The notes beneath the pieces are model-generated. The model was not told where the DNA came from and did not search any database. It was given only the letters and a program-made list of their open reading frames with translations. Position numbers and translations under genes: made by a program. Source: Pedobacter sp. ISL-64 (lineage in GTDB: Bacteria; Bacteroidota; Bacteroidia; Sphingobacteriales; Sphingobacteriaceae). From it: a stretch of DNA of 64,000 nucleotides. Where the stretch lies: the NCBI RefSeq assembly GCF_018613605.1, contig NZ_JAGGPU010000005.1, positions 310,001 through 374,000 on the forward strand, read 5' to 3'. Every line of letters begins with the position of its first letter. Position 1 is the first letter of the stretch. Shown piece after piece: positions 46,484-55,474 of this stretch.

Positions 46484-47044
46484 TCAACTGCGAACTGATA
46501 ACTGCTTCCTGATCTGTTTAACCTTTGCAAAAAAACCTATGCTTTCTTTATCAACCAGAAAATCCATCGTCTGCAAAAGCTCTTCTCTTATCCAATTGTG
46601 TTTGGCATTTAAATTGGCTAAGATGTTTAAACAATGTGATTTTACAGCTACTGGGATCTTCTCATCAATTAACCAGGCAAAAACAACTGCTACCAAATGA
46701 TCGGTATCATAACCGGCAAGAATCTTTTTAATTTCCATAGCGGCAGTTTTCTTCGTCATAAAGGCCAGGATTTTAACATAATGCCTCAATGCCGATAAAT
46801 TGTTTTGTTGCGGAAGTTTCTCCAAAAAATAAAGCGCATAAGGCAGAAATCTTTGCTGGTGGTTAGCAAATACATTTTCTAAAATCCATGCGGCCCTAAA
46901 ACCAATCTGTTCGTCATGATAGAAACTTAAATCGATCAGATCTTTCACCGAAAAGGTGTCTTCTGAGGCAATTGCGGCTAACTTTTCTACTTTACTTTTC
47001 TGAAGGGTTGTTTTTATGGTTTTGAGCAAGGTATGATTTGGCAT
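46484..47044 (-). CDS. HEAT-like helical-repeat protein
   Basis: The 186-residue protein is all alpha-helical with paired-helix repeats ('LIDLSFYHDEQIGFRAAWIL', 'LSALRHYVKILAFMTKKTA', 'VKSHCLNILANLNAKHNWI') of HEAT type. No enzyme motif, signal peptide or membrane segment. Likely a protein-binding scaffold. The fold is inferred from the pattern, the function is unknown. Confidence 0.6.
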   Translation of the reverse strand: MPNHTLLKTIKTTLQKSKVEKLAAIASEDTFSVKDLIDLSFYHDEQIGFRAAWILENVFANHQQRFLPYALYFLEKLPQQNNLSALRHYVKILAFMTKKTAAMEIKKILAGYDTDHLVAVVFAWLIDEKIPVAVKSHCLNILANLNAKHNWIREELLQTMDFLVDKESIGFFAKVKQIRKQLSVRS

Positions 47045-47088
47045 GGGACTAAAATAAATATTTTACGACAAAGTACATTGAGATAAGT

Positions 47089-47165
47089 CGTCATTCCCAA
47101 CTTGATTGGGAATCTAAATGCTATATGCAGCTTGCATTAAGATTCCCGCATGCGCGAGAATGACG
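47089..47165. repeat. Dispersed 'CGTCATTCCC' repeat
   Basis: CGTCATTCCCAACTTGATTGGGAAT at the left (a hairpin) and GATTCCCGCATGCGCGAGAATGACG-like text at the right; related to 27670-27739. Confidence 0.7.
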
Positions 47166-47203
47166 TACCCACCTTGAACAGTTTATTAAATAATCAATAC
47201 CCT

Positions 47204-47884
47204 TTAATGCTCCGGAACAAAAGATTTATTTCCAAAAATATCTGTTTTGAAAATCCCCATCTTCTTACCATTAACGTCTTCTATAACTGTATTACCAAAT
47301 ACATCTTTTTTATATTTCGCTAATACATTTCCATGGTCATCCTCGACAACGGTATCGCCAAAAATATTATTTTTCTGTTTGCCTATTACCTTACCATTGC
47401 CATCTTCTATGATGATGTTGCCAGAAATATCTGTTTTATAAACATTTAAGATCTGGCCACGATCGTTTTCAATAACGATATTACCGAAGATATCTGTTTT
47501 TTGTTTGATGGCCACTTCTGTTTTCCCATCACCGGGAACCAAACCTCCTAATGGTTTTGGCACCAGGTTTTGTTCACGTTCACTTTCTAACACCGTATTG
47601 CCAAAAAAATCTTTCTTTTGTGTACCTACAGTTTTTCCCGCTTCATTTTCTAAAATCGTTTTGCCGAAAAAATCCTGCTTTTGCTTAGCTATGGTTTTAC
47701 CATCTTTATCTACAATGATGGTATTGCCAAAAAAGTCTTTCTTCTGTTTGCCAATGGTGTTATCTTTCGAATCGACCAGAATGGTATCGCCAAAAAAATC
47801 TACTTTATATTTATACTGAGATTCTTGGCCATAAGCCACGACGGAAATAGCAGACATGATAACGCCTAGTGTTAATTTTTTCAT
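47204..47884 (-). CDS. Secreted protein with ~21-residue beta repeats
   Basis: The 226-residue protein starts at ATG 47884 ('MKKLTLGVIMSAISVVAYGQ', a signal peptide); an upstream ATG at 47950 would put 22 residues before it. The mature protein is a chain of about nine repeats of 'KQKKDFFGNTIIVDKDGKTI' type, each ending in a 'D/N-G-K' turn, with one longer unit in the middle ('ESEREQNLVPKPLGGLVPGD'). The repeats look like beta-hairpins. I know no family name. It is monocistronic. Confidence 0.7.
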   Translation of the reverse strand: MKKLTLGVIMSAISVVAYGQESQYKYKVDFFGDTILVDSKDNTIGKQKKDFFGNTIIVDKDGKTIAKQKQDFFGKTILENEAGKTVGTQKKDFFGNTVLESEREQNLVPKPLGGLVPGDGKTEVAIKQKTDIFGNIVIENDRGQILNVYKTDISGNIIIEDGNGKVIGKQKNNIFGDTVVEDDHGNVLAKYKKDVFGNTVIEDVNGKKMGIFKTDIFGNKSFVPEH

Positions 47885-48184
47885 ATTGATTTCATTTGTG
47901 TGTATCACTAAAATACTAAAATTACATGGAGAAAAAGACTGAATAACCATGTATTAATCCTGTTAATTTGAGGCTTGGGTTTTAAGCCATTGGCCAAAAG
48001 CTTCTCCCTTTTGATAAAATAAACCCGGTAGTAGCGAACACGGAGTGCAGCGAAGTAAAGCGGATAACGGGGCTGCTGCTTCCTACAAGAACAGAACCCT
48101 TCATTTCCTAACAATCAACATTACAACCTTTAACTTTTCAACTTTACAGCAAGCAAATGCCTTTCTACCCTCAACCTTTTTCCC

Positions 48185-48192
48185 TATCTTTG
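48185..48192 (+). promoter_or_regulatory. Candidate -7 box for the ABC-F gene
   Basis: TATCTTTG matches TAnnTTTG and lies 21 nt before the ATG at 48213, which supports that start over an ATG at 48045. Confidence 0.45.
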
Positions 48193-48212
48193 CGGCTTAT
48201 TTCAATTACAGC

Positions 48213-49835
48213 ATGATTTCAGTTTCTAATTTATCGTTACGGTACGGCAAGCGCACATTATTTGAAGATGTTAACCTAAAATTTAACCAAGGCAATTGCT
48301 ATGGTGTAATTGGGGCTAACGGCGCAGGTAAATCTACTTTTCTAAAAATTTTATCAGGAGAAGTTAACCAGACTTCGGGTAACGTGGCTTTTACTCCAGG
48401 CGAAAGAATGGCGGTTTTAAAACAAAACCACCACGAATTTGATGAGTTTTCGGTATTAGAAACCGTAATGATTGGCCATAAAGAACTTTATGCCATCATG
48501 AAAGAGAAAGACGCCATTTATATGAAAGAAGATTTTACCGAGAAAGATGGCGAACGTGCCGGAGAACTGGAGAATCTTTTTGCTGAAATGGACGGCTGGA
48601 ACATGGAAAGCAATGCTGCAACCATGTTAAGCAATTTGGGTATAACCGAAGACAATCACTATAAATTATTAAAAGAGCTAGACAATACGCAGAAAGTACG
48701 TGTGTTATTGGCACAGGCCTTATTTGGTAATCCAGATATCTTATTACTGGATGAGCCTACCAACGATTTGGATATCGAAACCATAGCATGGTTAGAGAAC
48801 TTCCTGGCAGATTATCAGAACATTGTATTGGTTGTATCGCACGATAGGCACTTTTTAGATGCAGTTTGTACGCATATTGTGGATATCGATTTCGCTAAAA
48901 TGAGCATTTACACTGGTAACTATACTTTCTGGTACGAATCTAGTCAGCTGGCATTAAAACAACGTAGCGACCAGAACAAAAAAACGGAAGATAAGGTGAA
49001 GGAGCTTCAGGAGTTTATTCGTAGGTTCAGTGCAAACGCATCTAAATCAAAGCAGGCTACATCCCGTAAGAAAGCTTTAGATAAGATTGATATTACCGAA
49101 ATTAAAGCATCTAGCAGAAAATATCCAGCCATTATCTTCAACAATACTGGCCGTGAGGCTGGTGACCAGATTTTACAGGTTGATGCTTTAGGTAAAACTG
49201 GTAATGATGGCATTTTATTCGATAAAGTTACCTTCATGGTAAATAAAGGCGATAAAATTGCTGTAATATCTCAGAACAGTTTAGCAACCGCAGCATTTTA
49301 CGATGTATTAACGGGTAGAGATACTGACCATAAAGGCGAATTTAAATGGGGTGTTACCATTAGCACTGCAGATATCCCGAACGATAACTCCGAATATTTT
49401 GCCGGTAAAGATGAAAACCTGGTTGATTGGTTACGTGAGTACTCTGGCACCGATGCGGATGAGCAATTTGTACGTAGCTTTTTAGGCCGTATGTTATTCT
49501 CGGGCGAAGAGGTACTTAAAAACGTAAAAGTGCTTTCGGGGGGCGAAAAAATGCGTTGTATGTTCTCGAGGATGATGTTACAACAAGCCAACCTGTTAAT
49601 GTTTGATGAGCCAACCAATCACCTTGATCTGGAATCTATTGAGGCACTGAACAATGGCATGAAAGATTTTAAAGGGGCGATATTATTTACCTCGCGAGAT
49701 CACCAGTTAACTGAAACCGTTGCCAACCGCATTATAGAAATTACACCAAAAGGTACTATAGATAAGCTGATGACTTACGATGAATACATTAATAGCAGTG
49801 ATGTTGCGAAACTAAGAGAAGAAATGTATTCTTAA
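48213..49835 (+). CDS. ABC-F family ATPase (YkpA/YbiT-like)
   Basis: The 540-residue cytoplasmic protein starts best at 'MISVSNLSLRYGKRTLFEDV'. It has two ABC modules and no membrane segment: Walker A 'GANGAGKST' near residue 35, Walker B 'DILLLDEPTNDLD' near 180, a linker with the 'RFSANASKSKQATSRKKAL' segment of ABC-F proteins (about 270-290), and a second module with 'LSGGEKMRCMFSRMM' and 'NLLMFDEPTNHLD'. The first signature is degenerate ('LDNTQKVRVLLAQAL'), as in YkpA-type members. Such proteins act on ribosomes. It ends at a strong terminator. Confidence 0.88.
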   Translation: MISVSNLSLRYGKRTLFEDVNLKFNQGNCYGVIGANGAGKSTFLKILSGEVNQTSGNVAFTPGERMAVLKQNHHEFDEFSVLETVMIGHKELYAIMKEKDAIYMKEDFTEKDGERAGELENLFAEMDGWNMESNAATMLSNLGITEDNHYKLLKELDNTQKVRVLLAQALFGNPDILLLDEPTNDLDIETIAWLENFLADYQNIVLVVSHDRHFLDAVCTHIVDIDFAKMSIYTGNYTFWYESSQLALKQRSDQNKKTEDKVKELQEFIRRFSANASKSKQATSRKKALDKIDITEIKASSRKYPAIIFNNTGREAGDQILQVDALGKTGNDGILFDKVTFMVNKGDKIAVISQNSLATAAFYDVLTGRDTDHKGEFKWGVTISTADIPNDNSEYFAGKDENLVDWLREYSGTDADEQFVRSFLGRMLFSGEEVLKNVKVLSGGEKMRCMFSRMMLQQANLLMFDEPTNHLDLESIEALNNGMKDFKGAILFTSRDHQLTETVANRIIEITPKGTIDKLMTYDEYINSSDVAKLREEMYS

Positions 49836-49860
49836 GTATTTTTATAAATATATTTTATTA

Positions 49861-49898
49861 AAAGAGTTTTGATTTGAAATCAAAACTCTTTTTCTTTA
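49861..49898 (+). terminator. Intrinsic terminator after the ABC-F gene
   Basis: Positions 49861-49875 pair perfectly over 15 bp with 49879-49893 (loop TGA), followed by T-rich sequence. Confidence 0.8.
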
Positions 49899-49920
49899 TA
49901 AAACAATACTAAATATGAAA

Positions 49921-50573
49921 ATGCGCTCAACACTCCTATTATTTTTATTTGCTTTACCGCTACTGCACAAAAGAGCGATTCAACCAGAACCTATTATAGA
50001 ATTATTAGAGGTGGCATGATTGAACATGCCACAGAACTAAGGACTAAGAGGTATGTCAAAAATGGTTTATCAGAAATAAAAGCTGGTAAAACGCTTGTAA
50101 CTACAGGTCTATATAAAGAGGGGAAACGATACGGAAGATGGCGTTTCTTTAAAACATCCGATACTGTTGATCAAATCTACAACTATACTACTAAAAAAGT
50201 AGAATACAGTCTTTCTAGACCAGATTTCTCTTATGAAATAGATAGCTTAAAGAATGGCGACCAAGTTATGTATCCACTTAAAATTGGTGGTTCGTATTTT
50301 GCATTCTTTTTTTTGTGGAAACAATACACCCCACCATATGATTTAAGACCATATAAAGGAATCCATAAAGCCTATCTCATATTCCACATAAATGAAAAAG
50401 GCATACTCACAAAATACGAAACCAAGGTGACTTCATCAGTTTACAATAAAACCAGTGAAATTAAACTTAAGAACTTACGCGATGAAGACTTCGACTTTAT
50501 GCCTGCAATTGTAAATGGGAAAACCGTGGCAAGCAAAATTATTTATGAGAGTAAAAAAATTACTGTCGATTAA
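49921..50573 (+). pseudogene. Secreted hypothetical protein with frameshift in signal peptide
   Basis: A signal peptide starts at ATG 49921 ('MRSTLLLFLF...') but its frame stops at 50010-50020. The natural continuation 'CFTATAQKSDSTRTYYRIIR' lies in the frame of the long ORF to 50573, which itself has no ATG before 50016. One missing T in the T-rich stretch at 49941-49950 would join them into a 217-residue secreted protein. The body has 'KAGKTLVTTGLYKEGKRYG', resembling MORN-like 'toxin-antitoxin system YwqK' repeats, but that is weak. Either a real lesion or a base-calling error in a homopolymer. Confidence 0.7.
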
Positions 50574-50681
50574 AAAAAGCACATCTGCTGTAGCGTTTTC
50601 ATTCCATTAATCGTTTTACAAGAAAAAAGCGTTAATGGCCATTAACCAATTTTGTTCAAAAAATTGATTTAAAACATTAAA

Positions 50682-51374
50682 ATGAAAACGAATTTGAAAA
50701 ATTTTAGCACAACAAAAATTATACTCTCTCTCTTAGCGATAGCTTTAACCATTACGGCTTGTAAAAAAGATTTTAATAACGACCCTATCGAAGCGGCCGG
50801 TATTGGCTTTGTTCATGCATCACCAGGAACTGCTGCCTTAGATTTTATATTGGATAACCAAAAAATAAATAGCTTTACCTACACTAAAGATTTAGGATAC
50901 TATGCCGCTTATCCAGGAACAAGATTGGTGGGTGTTGCTAAAAAAGACTCTTTAAAATATTTAACCACAGCTCAAGCCATATTAAAAGAAGGATCATTTT
51001 ATTCGGTTTTCGTAGTAGATACTTTAAAATCAACAAAACTTTTAATCCTTGAAGATGATTTAAAAGCACCTGAAACTGATAAGGCTAAAGTTCGTTTTGT
51101 AAACTTAAGTCCGGGTTCTGCCCCATTTGATTTAGCTATTGCAGGTACAGATGCACCTTTATTTACTGCAAAAGCTTTTAAAGAGTTTACCACTTTCAGT
51201 AATATTGCACCGAATGACAGTTATACTTTCCAATTAAAGCAAAGCGGAACAGTTAAAGTTAGCTTACCGGCCGTTAAAATCGAAAAAGGTAAAATTTATA
51301 CCATCTGGGCTAAAGGCTTATCGAGCAAAACCGATAGTACTGGCGTTGGCTTATCAGTGATGACGAACAAATAA
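50682..51374 (+). CDS. DUF4397 lipoprotein
   Basis: The 230-residue protein has a lipoprotein signal ('LLAIALTITACKKDF', Cys about 27) and two immunoglobulin-like beta domains of DUF4397 type: 'IGFVHASPGTAALDFILDNQ' (40-60) and 'KVRFVNLSPGSAPFDLAIAG' (about 132-151). DUF4397 proteins are envelope proteins of unknown function, frequent in Bacteroidota. It ends at the terminator 51409-51440. Confidence 0.85.
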   Translation: MKTNLKNFSTTKIILSLLAIALTITACKKDFNNDPIEAAGIGFVHASPGTAALDFILDNQKINSFTYTKDLGYYAAYPGTRLVGVAKKDSLKYLTTAQAILKEGSFYSVFVVDTLKSTKLLILEDDLKAPETDKAKVRFVNLSPGSAPFDLAIAGTDAPLFTAKAFKEFTTFSNIAPNDSYTFQLKQSGTVKVSLPAVKIEKGKIYTIWAKGLSSKTDSTGVGLSVMTNK

Positions 51375-51408
51375 AAATATTTCACGCTACCTGTGGAAAC
51401 GAAAATTG

Positions 51409-51440
51409 ACACCACTCAAAAAATTGGGTGGTGTTATTTT
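51409..51440 (+). terminator. Intrinsic terminator overlapping a promoter
   Basis: ACACCACTCAA (51409-51419) pairs with TTGGGTGGTGT (51424-51434, one G-T pair) over loop AAAA, then TATTTTT. The right arm also contains the -33 TTG of the sigma-factor promoter. Confidence 0.75.
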
Positions 51441-51451
51441 TCTTAAATTTG
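51424..51451 (+). promoter_or_regulatory. Promoter of the sigma-factor operon
   Basis: TTG (51424-51426), a 17-nt spacer and TAAATTTG (51444-51451) make a good Bacteroidota promoter. The start codon at 51498 is 46 nt downstream. Confidence 0.6.
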
Positions 51452-51497
51452 CAATAATTAATCATGATAAACCTTTAATAAATAGTCCTTTACAGGG

Positions 51498-52082
51498 GTG
51501 ATAAAAAAAATACTCAGTTTTGAGGAAATTTTAAAAGGCTGTGTAAAAAACGACAATAGCTGTAAAGAAATGATGTATAAATCATTTTATGGCTATTTAA
51601 TGGGCATTATTTTAAGGTATACAAAAAACCCTTCTGACAGTGAAGAGCTTGTAAATGACAGTTTTATCAAGATTTTTAAACATGTTGGCGGCTTCAAAGC
51701 ACCTAAGAATCCGGAAGAATTACAGCGATCGTTTAAAGGCTGGATTGCCCAGATTGCTTCGCGGACGGCAATAGACAAGATACGGAGTTCGAAAGTTCAG
51801 TTTTATGTTGATGATTTAGCAGAAAGTGAACATCCGGTTACCCAAGTTTCGGTCGCTTCGGAACTACACGTTAATGATATTTTGAATTTACTAAATCACT
51901 TACCAGATACGCAGAGACTGGTATTTAACTTATATGAAATTGAGGGCTTTGCCCACGATGAAATTTCGAAGATGTTAAACATTCCTGAAAGTTCCAGTCG
52001 TGTTTACCTTACACGTTCTAAAAATAAGTTACGTACCCTTTACCTAAATACCATGGTTAATTCATACGAAAAAAATGGATAA
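51498..52082 (+). CDS. ECF-type RNA polymerase sigma factor
   Basis: The 194-residue protein has sigma region 2 ('MMYKSFYGYLMGIILRYTKN', 'EELVNDSFIKIFKHV', 'FKGWIAQIASRTAID') and region 4 ('LPDTQRLVFNLYEIEGFAHD', 'EISKMLNIPESSSRVYLTRS'). The GTG at 51498 gives the expected N-terminus; the first in-frame ATG (51570) would cut into region 2. Its end overlaps the next gene by 8 nt. That gene encodes a one-helix protein with a long C-terminal barrel-like domain, a probable controlling partner. Confidence 0.85.
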   Translation: MIKKILSFEEILKGCVKNDNSCKEMMYKSFYGYLMGIILRYTKNPSDSEELVNDSFIKIFKHVGGFKAPKNPEELQRSFKGWIAQIASRTAIDKIRSSKVQFYVDDLAESEHPVTQVSVASELHVNDILNLLNHLPDTQRLVFNLYEIEGFAHDEISKMLNIPESSSRVYLTRSKNKLRTLYLNTMVNSYEKNG

Positions 52083-53295
52083 GGAATTAATTGAGCATAT
52101 CACCGCGCAACTCCAAAACCATGAGGAAACATACCCTGATGGTGCTTGGGAGCGCTTTTCGGAGAAAAAAAATAAAAGACGAGGCATCGCTTTTTGGCCT
52201 TTGTGGGCTGCTGCTGCCTTAATTTTAGTCTTTGGAGGTGTATTTTTTGCGCAAAACAATACAGATCAGAAAAAAGATATTGCAATAACTAAACCTGAAG
52301 CTCAGCAAAATGCTACAGCCAATGGGAATTCAAATAACAATATTAAAACTAAAATCGATTCTGCTTCATTAAATAACGATACGTCCCCTGTAAATAACCT
52401 GGTGGCCAATCGTCCACCCAAAATTACGGAAAGTACAAAGCCATTATTAACAGAGCAGACCGGTTATCCGTTTATTAATACATCAGCGCAATTGGCACCT
52501 GTAAACAATAACCTTTTAGATAATAAGCTTGCGGGTGCTAATCTTTCAAACCTGAAAACAAAACAGTTTGATATTTTAACGGAAAAGAAGAAAGCTCAAC
52601 CCATTGCGCAAACAAGTTTTGAAAAACTGCTTGCCCGGGATAGTTATGCGAATCAACAAAAATCGCCATCAAAAACAAGCGAGAATTCTAAATGGCAGCC
52701 TGATGTGTATATTGCGCCAGCAATGGGTAATGATAATAAAGTAACCATGAACTATGGCTTTTCTTTATCGTATGCCATTGCCAATAAATTATCAATAAGT
52801 TCTGGCGTTTCGTATGCTTCTATTAGCACTACAGAATCGTTAAATGCTTCTGCACCACAAACCTTATCGGGCAAAAACCTCGAATCGGTTGATGCTAAAG
52901 TGCGTGGAATTAATGTTCCTTTAGAATTAAAATACAACATAAGTGATAAACTTTACACCAATATAGGGGTTTCTGCATTGGCTGTTTTAAACAACTCACA
53001 GCAGAACAACTACATTGTAAACCAGGTGCAGAATTTTTCTTCCACAACAGCGAATGGCTTTGCTGATTCGAAGACCATGATTGTGAAAGAAAAAACTACT
53101 GAACCACAGCCCGAAGCCAATATAGATCCTGATAAATACATCGGATTTTATAATTTTTCTTTGGGTTATAAACAAAAAATATCCAAAAAGAACAATATTG
53201 CCATCGAGCCTTTTTTAAGGCTGCCGATGAAAACTTTCTCTAAAGAAAACCTTAACCTCACCAACGGCGGACTGCGTTTGAAGATTGATTTTTAA
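52075..53295 (+). CDS. Anti-sigma-like protein with beta-barrel-type C-terminus
   Basis: The 406-residue protein has a cytoplasmic N-terminus (1-36, 'MDKELIEHITAQLQNHEETY'), one membrane helix (about 39-60, 'IAFWPLWAAAALILVFGGVF'), a Asn/Ser/Lys-rich linker (65-200), and a C-terminal region of alternating strands (210-406) ending 'LTNGGLRLKIDF', like an outer-membrane beta-barrel. Overlap with the sigma gene indicates translational coupling. Bacteroidota commonly pair an ECF sigma factor with such a protein. Whether the C-terminus really reaches the outer membrane is unknown. Confidence 0.65.
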   Translation: MDKELIEHITAQLQNHEETYPDGAWERFSEKKNKRRGIAFWPLWAAAALILVFGGVFFAQNNTDQKKDIAITKPEAQQNATANGNSNNNIKTKIDSASLNNDTSPVNNLVANRPPKITESTKPLLTEQTGYPFINTSAQLAPVNNNLLDNKLAGANLSNLKTKQFDILTEKKKAQPIAQTSFEKLLARDSYANQQKSPSKTSENSKWQPDVYIAPAMGNDNKVTMNYGFSLSYAIANKLSISSGVSYASISTTESLNASAPQTLSGKNLESVDAKVRGINVPLELKYNISDKLYTNIGVSALAVLNNSQQNNYIVNQVQNFSSTTANGFADSKTMIVKEKTTEPQPEANIDPDKYIGFYNFSLGYKQKISKKNNIAIEPFLRLPMKTFSKENLNLTNGGLRLKIDF

Positions 53296-53313
53296 AAAAA
53301 CTAAGATATTTAG

Positions 53314-53321
53314 TATATTTG
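53314..53321 (+). promoter_or_regulatory. Candidate -7 box for the Uma2 gene
   Basis: TATATTTG matches TAnnTTTG, 14 nt before the ATG at 53336. No clear -33 TTG. Confidence 0.4.
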
Positions 53322-53335
53322 GTTAAATACCTAAT

Positions 53336-53965
53336 ATGAAGAATATCAAACCATATCCTACTGAAGAGGAGCAACCTCCAATTAAAACCCTTAACGAGGT
53401 CGATTTTTCTGCGACATACAGTTATGCAGATTATATGCGCTTCGAATTTGAAGAGCGCTTAGAACTTATCAAAGGGTACATTTTCAAGATGAGCCCTGCT
53501 CCTTCCCGGATCCATCAAAAAATATCGGGAAGAATTTACGTACCAATTTATAATGCACTGAACGGCCATAAATGTGAAGTTTATTCAGCACCTTTTGATG
53601 TCCGTTTAGCAAAGAAAAGTGTAGATGATAAAGAGGTTTTCACGGTGGTGCAACCCGATATCGTGGTAGTTTGCGACCCGACTAAGCTTGATAAGCGTGG
53701 GTGTATAGGTGCACCTGATATTGTTGTCGAGATTTTATCACCTGGCAACAATAAAAAAGAATTGATCAATAAATACGAAGTTTATGAAGAAGCAGGTGTT
53801 AAAGAATATTGGATTGTAAGTCCTTCTGAAAAAACATTTTTCAGATATATCCTTGACGATAATGGCAAGTTTCAACCTACAAAACTACTTACTGAGGGCG
53901 AAGAGGTAACCACAACGATTATACCTGGCTTTAAACTCATTTTAGATGAGGTTTTTCAAGATTAA
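53336..53965 (+). CDS. Uma2-family (DUF820) nuclease-fold protein
   Basis: The 209-residue protein has the PD-(D/E)xK-type core of the Uma2/DUF820 family: 'FEFEERLELIKGYIFKMSPA' (conserved E near 43-52), 'VVQPDIVVVCDPTKL' (catalytic Asp about 112) and 'APDIVVEILSPGN' (E-x-L at about 131-133), then 'KYEVYEEAGVKEYWIV'. The family is predicted to cut DNA but its biology is unclear; cyanobacteria and some Bacteroidota carry many copies. It lies just left of the accessory region. Confidence 0.85.
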   Translation: MKNIKPYPTEEEQPPIKTLNEVDFSATYSYADYMRFEFEERLELIKGYIFKMSPAPSRIHQKISGRIYVPIYNALNGHKCEVYSAPFDVRLAKKSVDDKEVFTVVQPDIVVVCDPTKLDKRGCIGAPDIVVEILSPGNNKKELINKYEVYEEAGVKEYWIVSPSEKTFFRYILDDNGKFQPTKLLTEGEEVTTTIIPGFKLILDEVFQD

Positions 53966-53984
53966 AACATGGATATCAACGAAA

Positions 53985-54030
53985 GAAGTCAAGTTTTAAA
54001 CGGCAAAGCTGCTATTTAAAACTTGACTTC
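53985..54030. terminator. Convergent 16-bp terminator hairpin
   Basis: 53985-54000 pairs perfectly with 54015-54030 over a 14-nt loop, between convergent genes. Confidence 0.7.
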
Positions 54031-54051
54031 TTCGAAATCGCTTATCTATAA

Positions 54052-54558
54052 TTAGTGACCTGAATGACCATCAGCTCCGTGAGCATGACCATGAGCCAAT
54101 TCATCTTGAGTAGCTTCACGTACATTCAAAATCACACCGCTAAATACTAAGTTTTTACCAGCCATTGGGTGGTTTAAATCTACTGAAATGGTTTCGTCGT
54201 GAACAGCGGTAACGCCTGCTCTAAACTGATTACCATTGTTATCTTGTAAAGGAATCACATCACCTACATTTGGCAATTCGCCACCGGCTTCAGTAAACAT
54301 GGTTTTTGGAAGGTCGGCAAAAGCACCTGGATCGATATCACCGTAACCATCTGCTGCAGATAGCTCGAAACCATATTCATCACCAGTTTTTAAACCAGTT
54401 AAATGTTCTTCAAATTTAGGCAACATCATGCCAACGCCATATAAAAATACTAAAGGATTTTGTTCGTCAGCTTTTTCTACAAAAACTTGTTGTCCTTCTT
54501 CGTTAGTAGTATGCAATTCGTAAGTTAACGCTACTACAGAGTTTGGTGAAATATTCAT
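54052..54558 (-). CDS. FKBP-type peptidyl-prolyl isomerase, SlyD-like
   Basis: The 168-residue protein has the SlyD layout: FKBP strands at the ends ('SVVALTYELHTTNEEGQQVF', 'FLYGVGMMLPKFEEHLTGLK', 'GDEYGFELSAADGYGDIDPG') with an insert-in-flap domain (about 75-125) between, and a His-rich tail ('HGHAHGADGHSGH') that binds nickel or other metals. It acts as a proline isomerase and folding chaperone and possibly in metal delivery. It marks the last clearly housekeeping gene before the accessory region. Confidence 0.9.
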   Translation of the reverse strand: MNISPNSVVALTYELHTTNEEGQQVFVEKADEQNPLVFLYGVGMMLPKFEEHLTGLKTGDEYGFELSAADGYGDIDPGAFADLPKTMFTEAGGELPNVGDVIPLQDNNGNQFRAGVTAVHDETISVDLNHPMAGKNLVFSGVILNVREATQDELAHGHAHGADGHSGH

Positions 54559-54806
54559 TTAAATTAATTTATTGTAAATACTCTAATGCGTCCTCAACAG
54601 TGTTAACCGGCAACTGGCATACTTTATTTCGGCAAGACCTTATAAGTTGATTCTACGCTCGTAGCGCAAAGATAACCTAATTATTAGTTTAACAAAAAAA
54701 GAGTCCAATTGTTGTTAAACATCTTTTAAATTTGGCACTAGTTCTACAAATAGCACCAAAGACTCTAGTTCTATTTCAACTGTCATTTAGGTTGAGTGGA
54801 ATTCAT

Positions 54807-55262
54807 TTACATCATGCAATCATCGGCAAAGCTGTAATAACCATTCTGACTCAATATAATGTGATCCCATACAATAATGTCTAACAGCTTTCCACACTCC
54901 ACCAATCTCGTGGTTAATTTAACGTCCGCCTCGCTCGGTTTAAGATCTTGACTCGGATGGTTGTGCGCCAATATAATTGATGAACAGTTAGCTTTTAAAG
55001 CGGTTGCAAACACTACCTTTGGATCAACATAAGTGCCGCTGACACCACCCATTGAAATATCAACAATGCCAAGCACTCGGTTACTTCTGTTAAGCAGCAA
55101 TATTTTAAATTCTTCGAGGAAGCCAATCTTCCCCATGTCCCATTGACTCTTTAAAAGCTGAAACGTTTGGTTTGATGACGTAATCTTAGGTCGTTCAATA
55201 ATGTTGTAATCTGGTTTGTAGCTTACTTGTACTTCAGCTACTTTAAAAATGTTCTGTACCAT
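54807..55262 (-). CDS. RadC-like JAB-domain protein
   Basis: The 151-residue protein consists of the JAB/MPN metal-binding domain only: 'GTYVDPKVVFATALKANCSS', then 'LAHNHPSQDLKPSEADVKLT', which supplies H-x-H-x7-S-x2-D. Full RadC (about 225 residues) has an N-terminal helix-hairpin-helix region that is missing here. This short form is characteristic of mobile elements in Bacteroidota, where it is sometimes linked to escape from restriction; that role is not proven. It is the first gene of the minus-strand accessory block. Confidence 0.85.
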   Translation of the reverse strand: MVQNIFKVAEVQVSYKPDYNIIERPKITSSNQTFQLLKSQWDMGKIGFLEEFKILLLNRSNRVLGIVDISMGGVSGTYVDPKVVFATALKANCSSIILAHNHPSQDLKPSEADVKLTTRLVECGKLLDIIVWDHIILSQNGYYSFADDCMM

Positions 55263-55474
55263 AAATATTTAATTAATTATGGTACTTGATCAAGCTTTCA
55301 GCTCAACTAAGTCAAGAAGCAACGCAATAAATAGGCGGTGAGGATGGCACAGGAGCGTTTATGGCGGAATTTCTTGAAACGTGTTGAGATGACAAGATTA
55401 AATTTGAGGAATGATTAATAAAACTTCATCCAACAACCCCTAAATATTATCGTTTAACTGATTAGTTCAAAGAT

